NCBI RefSeq assembly: GCF_018613535.1
Contig: NZ_JAGGQB010000006.1
Span: 1-64,000 of the forward strand
Reading direction: 5' to 3'
From: Bacillus sp. ISL-51
Lineage (GTDB): Bacteria; Bacillota; Bacilli; Bacillales; Bacillaceae
Length of the DNA stretch: 64,000 nucleotides
Part shown: in pieces, positions 47,290-55,493 of the stretch
Position numbering within the stretch: position 1 is the first letter of the stretch
How the letters are laid out: each line of letters starts with the position of its first letter
Program-made: the position numbers and the translations under genes
Notes under the pieces: generated by a model
What the model was told of the DNA's origin: nothing
The model's input: only the letters and a program-made list of their open reading frames with translations
Database searches by the model: none

Positions 47290-47643
47290 TTTGTCTATGT
47301 AAATTTATGTTGATTTTTTGTGAACACGAAAAGAAGGCAGCCAATTGAGATTACAAGGAAAACTTTTAATATATTGTTTTTTTATAGCCGTGGATTGATA
47401 ACGGAGAAAAACTGGGGATAATCTCTCCAAGAAAGTCAAAAGGTTTACAAACTTTAAAAAGTTTTGTAACCGATAATATTAGAGAGCGGGTTAAGTAACA
47501 CAGGTCACCGAAGGAGTGCTTTTTTGTATGAAGTCCGTCACCCTTATGAAGGACTGCTATCGTTCGGAAAATTCTGCAAATGACTGAAGTGGTTCAAAGA
47601 AACGGTATAATGAAAAGATAGAAATTGAAAGAGGGGGGATTCG
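47290..47643. other. Intergenic region without a supported gene
   Basis: AT-rich DNA upstream of the lci-like gene. An imperfect inverted repeat (GGTTTACAAA and TTTTGTAACC, about 47450-47480) is the main structure. A 19-codon frame at 47528 has no protein-like features. Nothing else is supported. Confidence 0.5.
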
Positions 47644-47920
47644 ATGCATTACATAACTGCATGCTTGAACATTATTAGTGATAAGGGCCTTAATGAAATA
47701 ATGGGGGAATTCAAAAAGCTTGAGGAAGCAACTAACAAAGAAGAAGGATGTATTGCATTCCATGCTTATCCTCTTGAACCATCAGAAAGAAAAATAATGC
47801 TTTGGGAGATTTGGGAGAACGAAGAAGCTGTTAAAGCCCATTTCACCAAACCTCACAAAAAATGTTCAAAAACAAAAATTAACGGAAGTAGAATGGTTAT
47901 TTAAAAGTAACGTGAATTAA
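47644..47920 (+). pseudogene. ABM-domain monooxygenase (YgiN-like), frameshifted near the C-terminus
   Basis: A small antibiotic-biosynthesis-monooxygenase-fold protein of about 91 aa: ITACLNIISDKGLNEIMGEF, EEATNKEEGCIAFHAYPLE, then IMLWEIWENEEAVKAHFTKPH. After the HFTKPH segment the frame gives an odd tail (KKCSKTKINGSRMVI). In the neighbouring frame the DNA reads KNVQKQKLTEVEWLFKSNVN and stops at 47920, a much more typical ending. One base is therefore missing or extra in the A run near 47858. The short product might still fold, as the ABM core is mostly complete. The ATG at 47644 lies after GAGGGGGG. Confidence 0.7.
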
Positions 47921-47971
47921 AAAAACAAAACCATGCTGCGGGGTGCTTTTATACAGCAGGAGCTGAAAACA

Positions 47972-48268
47972 TTGAATCAAATTAATTTGCTTTTAAGATT
48001 CTCACTTAAAGTCGCGGCACTGATCGTCTTAGTGTTATTTACTTGGACTCACTTCAATGGTTATATTAGACTTGTTTTAACTTTAGTTCTGCCAATTGCG
48101 GTAATGGTTATCTGGCCCGTGTTTGCAGTTCCCGATGATCCAAGCCGAAGCGGTCAAACTGTAATAGCTGTAAACGGGATGACTAGATTGATTATCAAGT
48201 TATTGATTTTCGCAGCGGCTGCTGCTGCGCTGTATTTTAGTCATTTAGCCGGCTTCATCTTTTTTTGA
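47972..48268 (+). CDS. DUF2568 (YrdB-like) membrane protein
   Basis: A 98-aa protein with four hydrophobic segments of the YrdB/DUF2568 family (NQINLLLRFSLKVAALIVLVL, RLVLTLVLPIAVMVIWPVFAVPDDPSRSG, LIIKLLIFAAAAAALYF). The function of the family is unknown. The likely start is TTG at 47972, 9 nt after AGGAG; the frame is open upstream from 47933 without good signals. It lies in the same direction after the ABM gene. Confidence 0.7.
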   Translation: MNQINLLLRFSLKVAALIVLVLFTWTHFNGYIRLVLTLVLPIAVMVIWPVFAVPDDPSRSGQTVIAVNGMTRLIIKLLIFAAAAAALYFSHLAGFIFF

Positions 48269-48341
48269 CTTATCATGCTGCACTGCATCGCTTCACATGA
48301 GCGGATAAAATGGCTTTTAAACCAATAGAGCATTACAAATT

Positions 48342-48368
48342 CAGCACTCTTTATCAGGGTGCTTTTTT
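48342..48368 (+). terminator. Terminator after the DUF2568 gene
   Basis: AGCACTC/GGGTGCT hairpin and TTTTTT. Confidence 0.8.
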
Positions 48369-48381
48369 ATGTGCTTTGCAG

Positions 48382-48489
48382 ACTCCATCCGGTACATCTC
48401 GGGGTGTGCAATCGGCGGTTAACAGCTTGAGTACGGCGGCAGCGTCATGGTTTATTGCGCTTTATATCATGTGCGGTCTATTCGGTTAA
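48382..48489 (+). pseudogene. Probable MFS transporter fragment
   Basis: An open stretch without start reads TPSGTSRGVQSAVNSLSTAA followed by ASWFIALYIMCGLFG. It looks like a membrane segment near the end of a major-facilitator transporter (PxxxRGxxxA motif). No other parts of such a gene are nearby. Confidence 0.4.
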
Positions 48490-48519
48490 ACCGAATCGGG
48501 AATAAGTTAGGCAAGACAA

Positions 48520-48778
48520 CGAGACGAATGAAACAACATCTATAATACTGCACGCTGGAAGCGAGTAAGAAAAGCCGTTCTGTTCAGGGACGGCTATTTG
48601 GGTTGTGAATGCCGGAGCCGCGGGACACGGTTCACCATTTTATTACGATGTGGGAGCATTTGATCAAGATAAGCGTGAGATGATCTGTTTAGAGTGTCAC
48701 AACTGTGAGGGGCATCCAGAAAGAAGCGCGGATAAAAACGGCGTGCTGAAGTCGTGCCGATTGAACGCTGCGGTTTAA
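48520..48778 (+). pseudogene. Decayed phage-type HNH endonuclease
   Basis: Three blocks in three frames make up an HNH nuclease: IYNTARWKRVRKAVLFRDGY (from 48538), TVHHFITMWEHL (about 48627-48662), and EMICLECHNCEGHPER (from 48677, ending at 48778). The order matches phage HNH proteins next to terminase genes: WxxxRxxVLxRDGYxC, VHH, LCxxCHxxxHPER. Frameshifts between the blocks make it non-functional. It is the clearest sign of past phage or mobile DNA here. Confidence 0.7.
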
Positions 48779-48780
48779 AG

Positions 48781-49002
48781 GAATGACTAAACGAATTTTA
48801 TTATTTGTTTATTTGTTGCTTTTATCCTGATATCATCTGTAAATTTTTCTTTTTGAAGGTTTAAATTGGGTCGATTAGCCTCTTGTTATACAGGGAATTT
48901 TATAAAAAAGAGTTGAAAATACCATTTAATTAACAAATTTGTGTCAATTCTTTTAAAGATTCATTTTAAATATATCTTTTGTCCGGAAAAAGCGTTAATT
49001 TA
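48781..49002. other. AT-rich upstream region of hmp
   Basis: No gene. It should hold the hmp promoter; AAATTTGTGTCAAT at about 48936-48950 resembles a ResD-binding element (TTTGTGAAT). ResD control of hmp is known in B. subtilis. Confidence 0.35.
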
Positions 49003-49025
49003 AAGATGTATACAATATACATCTT
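49003..49025 (+). promoter_or_regulatory. NsrR-type operator of hmp
   Basis: Perfect 9-bp arms AAGATGTAT and ATACATCTT around ACAAT, 15 nt before the hmp start. NsrR boxes in B. subtilis have this ATGTAT/ATACAT form; nitric oxide would relieve repression. Confidence 0.8.
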
Positions 49026-49040
49026 TGGGGGGTAAACAGG

Positions 49041-50231
49041 ATGCTGAAAGAAAAAACAATTGAAATTATTAAAAGCACCGTACCGGTATTAGAAAAACAC
49101 GGGGAAGAAATTACAGGACGTTTTTATGACCTGTTGTTTCAAAATCACCCTGAGCTTTTGAACATATTTAATCAAACAAATCAAAAGAAAAAAACGCAGC
49201 GTACTGCTTTAGCAAATGCTGTGATTGCAGCCGCTGCTAATATTGACCGTCTGGAAAATATTATTCCTGTTGTGAAACAAATTAGTCATAAACACAGAAG
49301 TATTGGAATTAAACCTGAACATTATCCAATTGTGGGGAAATATTTATTAATTGCCATTAAGGATGTTTTAAAGGATGCTGCAACTCCTGAAATTATCCAG
49401 GCATGGGAAGAGGCATACGGCGTCATCGCAAATGCTTTTATCGGAATTGAAAAGGAAATGTATGAACAAGCAGAAAAACAAAAAGGAGGATGGAAAGGAT
49501 ATAAGGCGTTCAGTATTGAGAAAAAGGTTCAGGAAAGTAAAGAAATTACATCTTTTTATTTAAAGCCGAAAGATGGACAACCTCTGCCCGAGTTTGAAGC
49601 AGGGCAATATATCAGTGTGAAAATTTTTATCCCGGAATCAGGTTATACCCATATTCGTCAGTATAGCTTATCAGATGTTTCCGGTAAGGAATATTACCGT
49701 ATTTCAGTTAAAAAAGAGGGGATCGTTTCCTCATATTTGCATGATCAATTAAATGAGAAGGATTCAATAGAAATTAGTGCGCCTGCCGGAGATTTTATTT
49801 TGGATTCGTCTTCTGAAAAAGATTTAGTTCTTATTAGTGCCGGGGTCGGTATTACGCCGATGATAAGCTTATTAAAAACAGCTGTTAAGAATCAACCGCA
49901 ACGAAACATTCTTTTTATCCATGCTGCGAAGAATAGTGAATATCATGCTTTGCGGCATGAAGCAGAGGAAGCTGCAGAACATTCATCAGTTGAATCTGTC
50001 TTTATTTATAGTGAGCCATCCGAGAAAGACCGTTCAGGTAATGTTCGTTTCCGTGAAGGGCAGATTAACAAACAGTTTTTAAAAGAAGTGATCGTAAATC
50101 AAGATGCTGATTATTATCTGTGCGGGTCACCGTCTTTTATTAAACAAATGCAAAAACTGATTTCTGAATTAAATGCCGTACCTGAATCAATTCATTACGA
50201 ATTATTTGAACCTCAGCTGAGCATGGCATGA
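49041..50231 (+). CDS. hmp: Flavohaemoprotein Hmp (nitric oxide dioxygenase)
   Basis: A 396-aa flavohaemoglobin that turns NO and O2 into nitrate using NAD(P)H. The globin domain (1 to about 140) has Tyr29, Gln53 and proximal His85 in SHKHRSIGI. The FAD domain has RQYSLSD and the NAD domain GVGITPMISLL and YYLCGSPSFI. The ATG follows TTGGGGGG. Base composition is visibly more AT-rich than that of backbone neighbours, and the B. subtilis hmp gene is elsewhere, so it may have been acquired or moved. Confidence 0.95.
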   Translation: MLKEKTIEIIKSTVPVLEKHGEEITGRFYDLLFQNHPELLNIFNQTNQKKKTQRTALANAVIAAAANIDRLENIIPVVKQISHKHRSIGIKPEHYPIVGKYLLIAIKDVLKDAATPEIIQAWEEAYGVIANAFIGIEKEMYEQAEKQKGGWKGYKAFSIEKKVQESKEITSFYLKPKDGQPLPEFEAGQYISVKIFIPESGYTHIRQYSLSDVSGKEYYRISVKKEGIVSSYLHDQLNEKDSIEISAPAGDFILDSSSEKDLVLISAGVGITPMISLLKTAVKNQPQRNILFIHAAKNSEYHALRHEAEEAAEHSSVESVFIYSEPSEKDRSGNVRFREGQINKQFLKEVIVNQDADYYLCGSPSFIKQMQKLISELNAVPESIHYELFEPQLSMA

Positions 50232-50327
50232 TTGTTTAAATTCAGCACTCTCATCGTAACACCAAAAGTATTTTTGATTTTCGGGGGACCGAAAACAAAA
50301 GAAAAACTTGAAACTGAAATAAAGTTA

Positions 50328-50370
50328 AAATCCCTCTCATGAGGCCCAGTCCCTTAGAGAGGGGTTTTTA
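50328..50370 (+). terminator. Terminator after hmp
   Basis: AAATCCCTCTC/GAGAGGGG hairpin and TTTTT. Confidence 0.8.
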
Positions 50371-50514
50371 CATACCTGCTGATTTTATTTTACGCCCTAC
50401 ACCGATGCCCACCCGGCAGATCATGAGGGGTTCCTGCTGGTAACTCACGTAACAACATCATTTTTAAATCTCCCCCCAATTATATAAGGGAAAATACATA
50501 TCAGAACCCAAAAG
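50371..50514. other. Junction of accessory region and rpsD
   Basis: No gene, no clear repeat. This is where the accessory stretch ends. Confidence 0.4.
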
Positions 50515-50557
50515 AAAAACCCTAGAAATGTTGATATAACAACGTTTCTAGGGTTTA
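50515..50557 (-). terminator. Terminator of rpsD
   Basis: AAACCCTAGAAA/TTTCTAGGGTTT hairpin; on the minus strand followed by TTCTTTT. A smaller palindrome ATGCTCTTTAAAGAGCAT lies at about 50562-50580. Confidence 0.85.
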
Positions 50558-50585
50558 ATTCAATGCTCTTTAAAGAGCATTTTAA

Positions 50586-51371
<786 letters not shown>

Positions 51372-51377
51372 AAGAAC

Positions 51378-51406
51378 ATTATATGATTTTTCTTTCCTGC
51401 CGTCAA
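51378..51406 (-). promoter_or_regulatory. SigA promoter of rpsD
   Basis: On the minus strand TTGACG (complement at 51401-51406), 17-nt spacer, perfect TATAAT (51378-51383). Confidence 0.85.
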
Positions 51407-51434
51407 CCATTTCTCCATGAAGAGTAAAGGTTTA

Positions 51435-51443
51435 TGATATAAT
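51435..51443 (+). promoter_or_regulatory. Extended -10 promoter of dgcP
   Basis: TGATATAAT (TGn plus TATAAT) lies 38 nt before the start codon. Confidence 0.5.
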
Positions 51444-51481
51444 GAACAAAAAATGAGCAGTACATGTTTAGGTGATAAAAA

Positions 51482-53224
51482 ATGAAAAAACAAACAACCG
51501 ATCAAGTGACGGCCTTTCAACAGAAGATGCTGATGTTCTTCTTAACGAAATCTGAATCCGTCTCACTGTCCGACTCGCTGTTATGGCTGGCCTCAGCTCT
51601 TGAATCCTGCTTTGCATCTCTTTCATTGACCCTTTCACCGGCTGAATCATCCCATTTCACCATAAAATCAGAAGATGAACCGAATTATGCTCCGCTAAAA
51701 GAGAGTGACACATCGTTTATCATAAAAAATCAAACGTCCGGCAGATGTTTTTTTCTTTGTTCGGAAAGCGGACTGGCGATTCCTGAGTGCCTGCCTGAGC
51801 TTATTACCCAGTTTATCAATCAATCTGTGAGGCAGAGCAGACTGTTTGAGAAGACAAAGCATCAGCGGAAAATTCACAGGATGACAGAAATGTTCCATTC
51901 TTTGCTGGATCAAAATGAGGTGCTTGAAAAACTGCAGGCGAGCTTGAGCGCGGCTTTTCAGTCCTTCCGTTTTTTACTGTTCATCTCACAGGATCAGGAT
52001 ACGGACAGACAGCTTCTCGCAAAAGAACTGCATATGGAAGGAAAGGATGCGGATCCGTATGCCCTGAAGGTTTATTTGTCCGGCAGAATGCAGAGGAAGG
52101 GGAAAACATCCGCATATTTGCCGATCAAAGGCCAGCAGGGGACATACGGGGTTCTGAAGGCTGAAGGAATGCAGGAGGCCGTGCTATCATGCAGCCACCT
52201 GAGCGAAATGCTGCTGCTTGCTAGCGCCGCGGGAAAAGCATTTGAGAATGCGCAGCTTTACGAGCAATCGAAAAAAAGCATTGCGAACCTGGAACTGATT
52301 AATGAAACGTCGCGCCAGCTTAATCAGCGGCTCAGGCTGACGGATACGATGCGGGAGCTCGCCGCCATTATGACTCAAACGTTTCACGCAGAAGAAGTGG
52401 CTTTTTTTCATATAGATCATTTTGAAGCGCAAAACCGCCTGCCGGGACATACGGCTTTTTTTGAGACAGATTGTGCAGACAAGTACATCAATGCAGTAAA
52501 AGAAAAGCTCTTTGAAGGAGAAAAAGGTGTGTTTATCGGCAATGGCAGAGCTTTGTTCGGCGAAGACGGCTACGGATCGCTGATGGCAGTGCCGATGATA
52601 GAAAACGATGCCGTGTTCGGATTCGCAATATTGCTGAAAAAGGAATTGTATGCTTTTACGTTTGAAATGTACAAGCTGTTCCAAGCGCTTATGCATCACG
52701 CCACATTGGCTGTGACGAATTCAATGCTGCGTGACCGGCTTGAGCATCTTGTGCAGACGGACCAGCTGACGGAGCTGTATTCAAGAATATACTTGGATGA
52801 GAAAATCCAATACAGCATGAAAATTAATAAACGGGGGGTTTTGATTCTCGTTGATATTGATAATTTCAAAAGCATTAATGATACATACGGGCATCAGACG
52901 GGGGATTCTATATTAATTCAAGTAGCCTCCGTCATGAAATACCATATCAGGGAACATGATGTCGCCGCGCGCTGGGGAGGCGAGGAGCTGGCCATCTATT
53001 TGCCGAATGTCAATGTGGCATCCGGAGAACGCATCGCTAAGCGGCTCGTTCGCGCCGTGCGGGAAAATACGGAGCCCCGGGTGACGATTTCATGCGGCGT
53101 TTCCTGCTGGACAAAGACCGAGCCGATGCCGTTAAAAATGCTGGTCAAGCATGCGGATGAAGCGCTCTACACCGCCAAGCGGACCGGCAAAAACCGCCTG
53201 ATCGTCCATAAAACAGCACCCTGA
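51482..53224 (+). CDS. dgcP: Diguanylate cyclase DgcP
   Basis: A 580-aa cytoplasmic cyclic-di-GMP synthase. Two GAF-like regions come first (about 1-240 and 260-410; the second with ELAAIMTQTFHAEEVAFFHID). The GGDEF domain follows: TDQLTELYSRIYLDEKI, LVDIDNFKSINDTYGHQTGD, and the active-site loop RWGGEELAIYL (GGEEL) near residue 496, ending ALYTAKRTGKNR. It corresponds to B. subtilis DgcP (YtrP). The ATG follows TTTAGGTGATA. It shares a bidirectional terminator with ytsP. Confidence 0.93.
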   Translation: MKKQTTDQVTAFQQKMLMFFLTKSESVSLSDSLLWLASALESCFASLSLTLSPAESSHFTIKSEDEPNYAPLKESDTSFIIKNQTSGRCFFLCSESGLAIPECLPELITQFINQSVRQSRLFEKTKHQRKIHRMTEMFHSLLDQNEVLEKLQASLSAAFQSFRFLLFISQDQDTDRQLLAKELHMEGKDADPYALKVYLSGRMQRKGKTSAYLPIKGQQGTYGVLKAEGMQEAVLSCSHLSEMLLLASAAGKAFENAQLYEQSKKSIANLELINETSRQLNQRLRLTDTMRELAAIMTQTFHAEEVAFFHIDHFEAQNRLPGHTAFFETDCADKYINAVKEKLFEGEKGVFIGNGRALFGEDGYGSLMAVPMIENDAVFGFAILLKKELYAFTFEMYKLFQALMHHATLAVTNSMLRDRLEHLVQTDQLTELYSRIYLDEKIQYSMKINKRGVLILVDIDNFKSINDTYGHQTGDSILIQVASVMKYHIREHDVAARWGGEELAIYLPNVNVASGERIAKRLVRAVRENTEPRVTISCGVSCWTKTEPMPLKMLVKHADEALYTAKRTGKNRLIVHKTAP

Positions 53225-53225
53225 C

Positions 53226-53265
53226 AAAAAAAGGAGCCGGCCTGATGGCCGAACTCCTTTTTTTA
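53226..53265. terminator. Bidirectional terminator between dgcP and ytsP
   Basis: AAAAAAGGAG-CCGGCC paired with GGCCGA-ACTCCTTTTTTT. Confidence 0.9.
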
Positions 53266-53745
53266 TCCTAATCTTTTTTCAAGCGTTTCGACAAACTGTG
53301 CTAAATAGGCTTCATCCGTCTCATCAAAGCGGTTTTTGACGGGGCTGTCAATGTCCAGTACGCCGATAACTTCACCGTTTACGCGGATCGGGAGCACGAT
53401 TTCAGACCGGGATGCAGCATCACAGGCGATATGGCCCGGGAATGCGTGCACATCGGCAATCCGCTGTACGGCGCCTTCTGAGAAGGCAGTCCCGCATACG
53501 CCTTTTCCGAACGGGATGCGCACGCAAGCGGGAAGGCCCTGAAACGGTCCTAACACAAGCTCGCCTTCTTTGGCGAAATAAAATCCAGCCCAATTAACTT
53601 CTGATAACGAATGGTATATAAGCGCAGACGCGTTTGCATAATTTGCGATCGCATCAGTTTCGTCTTCTGTCATGGCTTCGAGCTGTTTAAGCAGAAGCTG
53701 ATAACTTTTTTCTTTATCTTCGGATTGTTTTTCGACATGAAACAT
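53263..53745 (-). CDS. ytsP: Free methionine-(R)-sulfoxide reductase (YtsP)
   Basis: A 160-aa stand-alone GAF-domain enzyme of the fRMsr type that reduces free methionine-R-sulfoxide. Typical parts are NWAGFYFAKEGELVLGPFQGLPACVRIPFGKGVCGTAF and HIACDAASRSEIVLPI, with the three conserved cysteines (in PACVRI, GVCGTA and IACDA). ATG at 53745. It is divergent from refZ. Confidence 0.92.
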   Translation of the reverse strand: MFHVEKQSEDKEKSYQLLLKQLEAMTEDETDAIANYANASALIYHSLSEVNWAGFYFAKEGELVLGPFQGLPACVRIPFGKGVCGTAFSEGAVQRIADVHAFPGHIACDAASRSEIVLPIRVNGEVIGVLDIDSPVKNRFDETDEAYLAQFVETLEKRLG

Positions 53746-53810
53746 GGAAAACCCTCACTTTTTCTATAATATAAAACAAAGTTCCGGCCGTTCTGGCGGC
53801 ATTTGTCGAG

Positions 53811-53828
53811 AAGTTCTTACAGGAACGG
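53811..53828. promoter_or_regulatory. Candidate RefZ-binding palindrome upstream of refZ
   Basis: GTTC-TTACAG-GAAC (53813-53826) is a short inverted repeat 45 nt before refZ. RefZ is known to bind near its own gene in B. subtilis; the match to its motif was not checked in detail. Confidence 0.35.
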
Positions 53829-53871
53829 GGCCCTTCTGCTTGAATTGTTAAGTAATAAAGGGGTGAGCCGT

Positions 53872-54492
53872 ATGAAAGTAAGCACCAAAGACAAAATTAT
53901 TAATGCTGCTGTCCTGCTTTTTAACCAAAAAGGCTTTTCCGGCACGTCCGTCCGTGAAATCGCAAAGTCAGCTGATGTAAATGTAGCGCACATCTCCTAC
54001 TATTTTAAAGGGAAAGGCGGCTTAATGGAACATTTAGTTTCCGAGTTTTACGAAGGCTACAGCAAGACGCTTGAAAAAGCCGCAGACAGTATGATCGGCG
54101 AAAACACACAGGAGCGCATCCTGCGGGTGATTTTCGATATTTTATCCTATCAGCACGACAACCGTCAATTAACGCGGTTTGTTTACCGGGAAGTGACGAT
54201 TGATTCCACGCTCATCAGGGAAATCATGTCTACTTATCTAATGAAAGAAAAATATATTTTGCAGCTGATGATCGAGGATGGGCAAAAACGCCATGAACGG
54301 CTGACGCTGCCCGTGCCGCATTTCATCCTGCAATTAAAATCTCTTCTGATGATGCCGTATCTTCAGCCTCAATATATTACGGAAGTGCTCTATATGCAGC
54401 CTCACGAGCCGTATTTTTATAAAAGGTATTTTGAAGAAGTGACAATTTGGATTAAAAGCGTGTTCCATCAAAACGATGCCGCGCTTATGAAT
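53872..54492 (+). CDS. refZ: FtsZ regulator RefZ (TetR family)
   Basis: A 207-aa TetR-family DNA-binding protein. Helix-turn-helix KDKIINAAVLLFNQKGFSGTSVREIAKSADVNVAHISYYFKGKGG at the N-terminus. In B. subtilis RefZ (YttP) binds sites around the origin and helps position the polar division septum over the chromosome during sporulation. The ATG at 53872 follows AAAGGGGTGAG; 23 upstream codons are open but lack signals. Its end overlaps the convergent hisJ by a few bases. The translated frame ends LMN then a stop. Confidence 0.92.
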
Positions 54493-55297
54493 TAACCGTG
54501 CTTCTGTAAGTCTCATATGAATAGCCGACATCTTCCGCTTGATGGGCGTCCGACCCGAATATGAGCGGGATTTTTTTTTGCTTCGCCTGATCCGCCATCC
54601 AATCTTCCATGTACGCTTCCCCGGCAAATTTTTTTCTGAGACCTGATGTATTAAAATCAAGCTCCATTCCGTGTTCTTTCACAGCGTCAAGGCAGCGGGA
54701 CACGAGATCCTTTATATGCGGTGACATGCGGTAAGGGAAAAGACGCACAAATTTTTTAACAAGCGTAATATGGCCGACCCGTTTTGGCTTATAGGGGCCA
54801 AGCGGTGTTACAATTGAGGAATAAACGGCTTGATAGTATTGTTCATACACGGCTTCTGTGCTTCCAAAGCGCGTAATCAGCTCTTTAAATGTATGCTCAT
54901 CATAATCGAGGCAGAAATAGGCCGGGCCCGCCTTCAGAAAATGGACGGATAAAATGCTGTCATCAAGAGAGGGGCCGTATGTGTCAAGAAATGCCGCGGT
55001 TTCCTCTTCATAACCCGTGATGTAGTCTGTTTCAAGCCCGGTAAGGATGCTGATTTGCCCTTTATACTCCTTTTTTAATTGCGAAAGCCGATCTAAATAG
55101 GCTTCAAGCTGCCTTGAAGCCATCGCGCTGTCCTGAAGCGGCACAGGGTCTTGGAAAGACGGAGGGAGCGGGGCGTGCTCTGTAAATGTGATGGAGTCAA
55201 AGCCCTTTTCAATCGCTTTTTCAACATATTGTGCCAGCTCGTCCTTCGAGCCGTGAGGGCAAAATGGCGTGTGAATATGCGCGTCTCGTTTTTTCAT
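54485..55297 (-). CDS. hisJ: Histidinol-phosphatase HisJ
   Basis: A 270-aa PHP-family phosphatase for the eighth step of histidine synthesis. Metal ligands are in DAHIHTPFCPHG, ITFTEHAPLP, LTGLETDYI, DDSILSVHFL, GHITLVKKF and IFGSDAHQAEDVG. It is placed outside the his operon, as in B. subtilis (ytvP). ATG at 55297 follows GGAGTGAC. The tail overlaps refZ. Confidence 0.93.
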   Translation of the reverse strand: MKKRDAHIHTPFCPHGSKDELAQYVEKAIEKGFDSITFTEHAPLPPSFQDPVPLQDSAMASRQLEAYLDRLSQLKKEYKGQISILTGLETDYITGYEEETAAFLDTYGPSLDDSILSVHFLKAGPAYFCLDYDEHTFKELITRFGSTEAVYEQYYQAVYSSIVTPLGPYKPKRVGHITLVKKFVRLFPYRMSPHIKDLVSRCLDAVKEHGMELDFNTSGLRKKFAGEAYMEDWMADQAKQKKIPLIFGSDAHQAEDVGYSYETYRSTVNS

Positions 55298-55493
55298 TTA
55301 TGTCACTCCGTTTAAAAATTGCAGAATCCTGCCGAAATTATGCAAAAAGTTTTTGATTTCTGGTCAAAAAATGTTGGTTACATGGTATCATAATAACAAT
55401 GAAAACGACAGATTTTCTCAATACATATATTGAAATCTTTCTGAATACATAAAACACCCTGACAGATTAAGTTGAACAACAAGGGGGCTCATT

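Noticed and set aside
47528..47587. A 19-codon frame (MKSVTLMKDCYRSENSAND) as a small peptide
   Set aside because: GAAGGAGTG upstream is suggestive, but the frame is very short and not recognisable; kept only as intergenic DNA.
40060..50560. A complete prophage or integrative element
   Set aside because: No integrase, structural genes, attachment-site repeats or tRNA target were found; only remnants and cargo are present.
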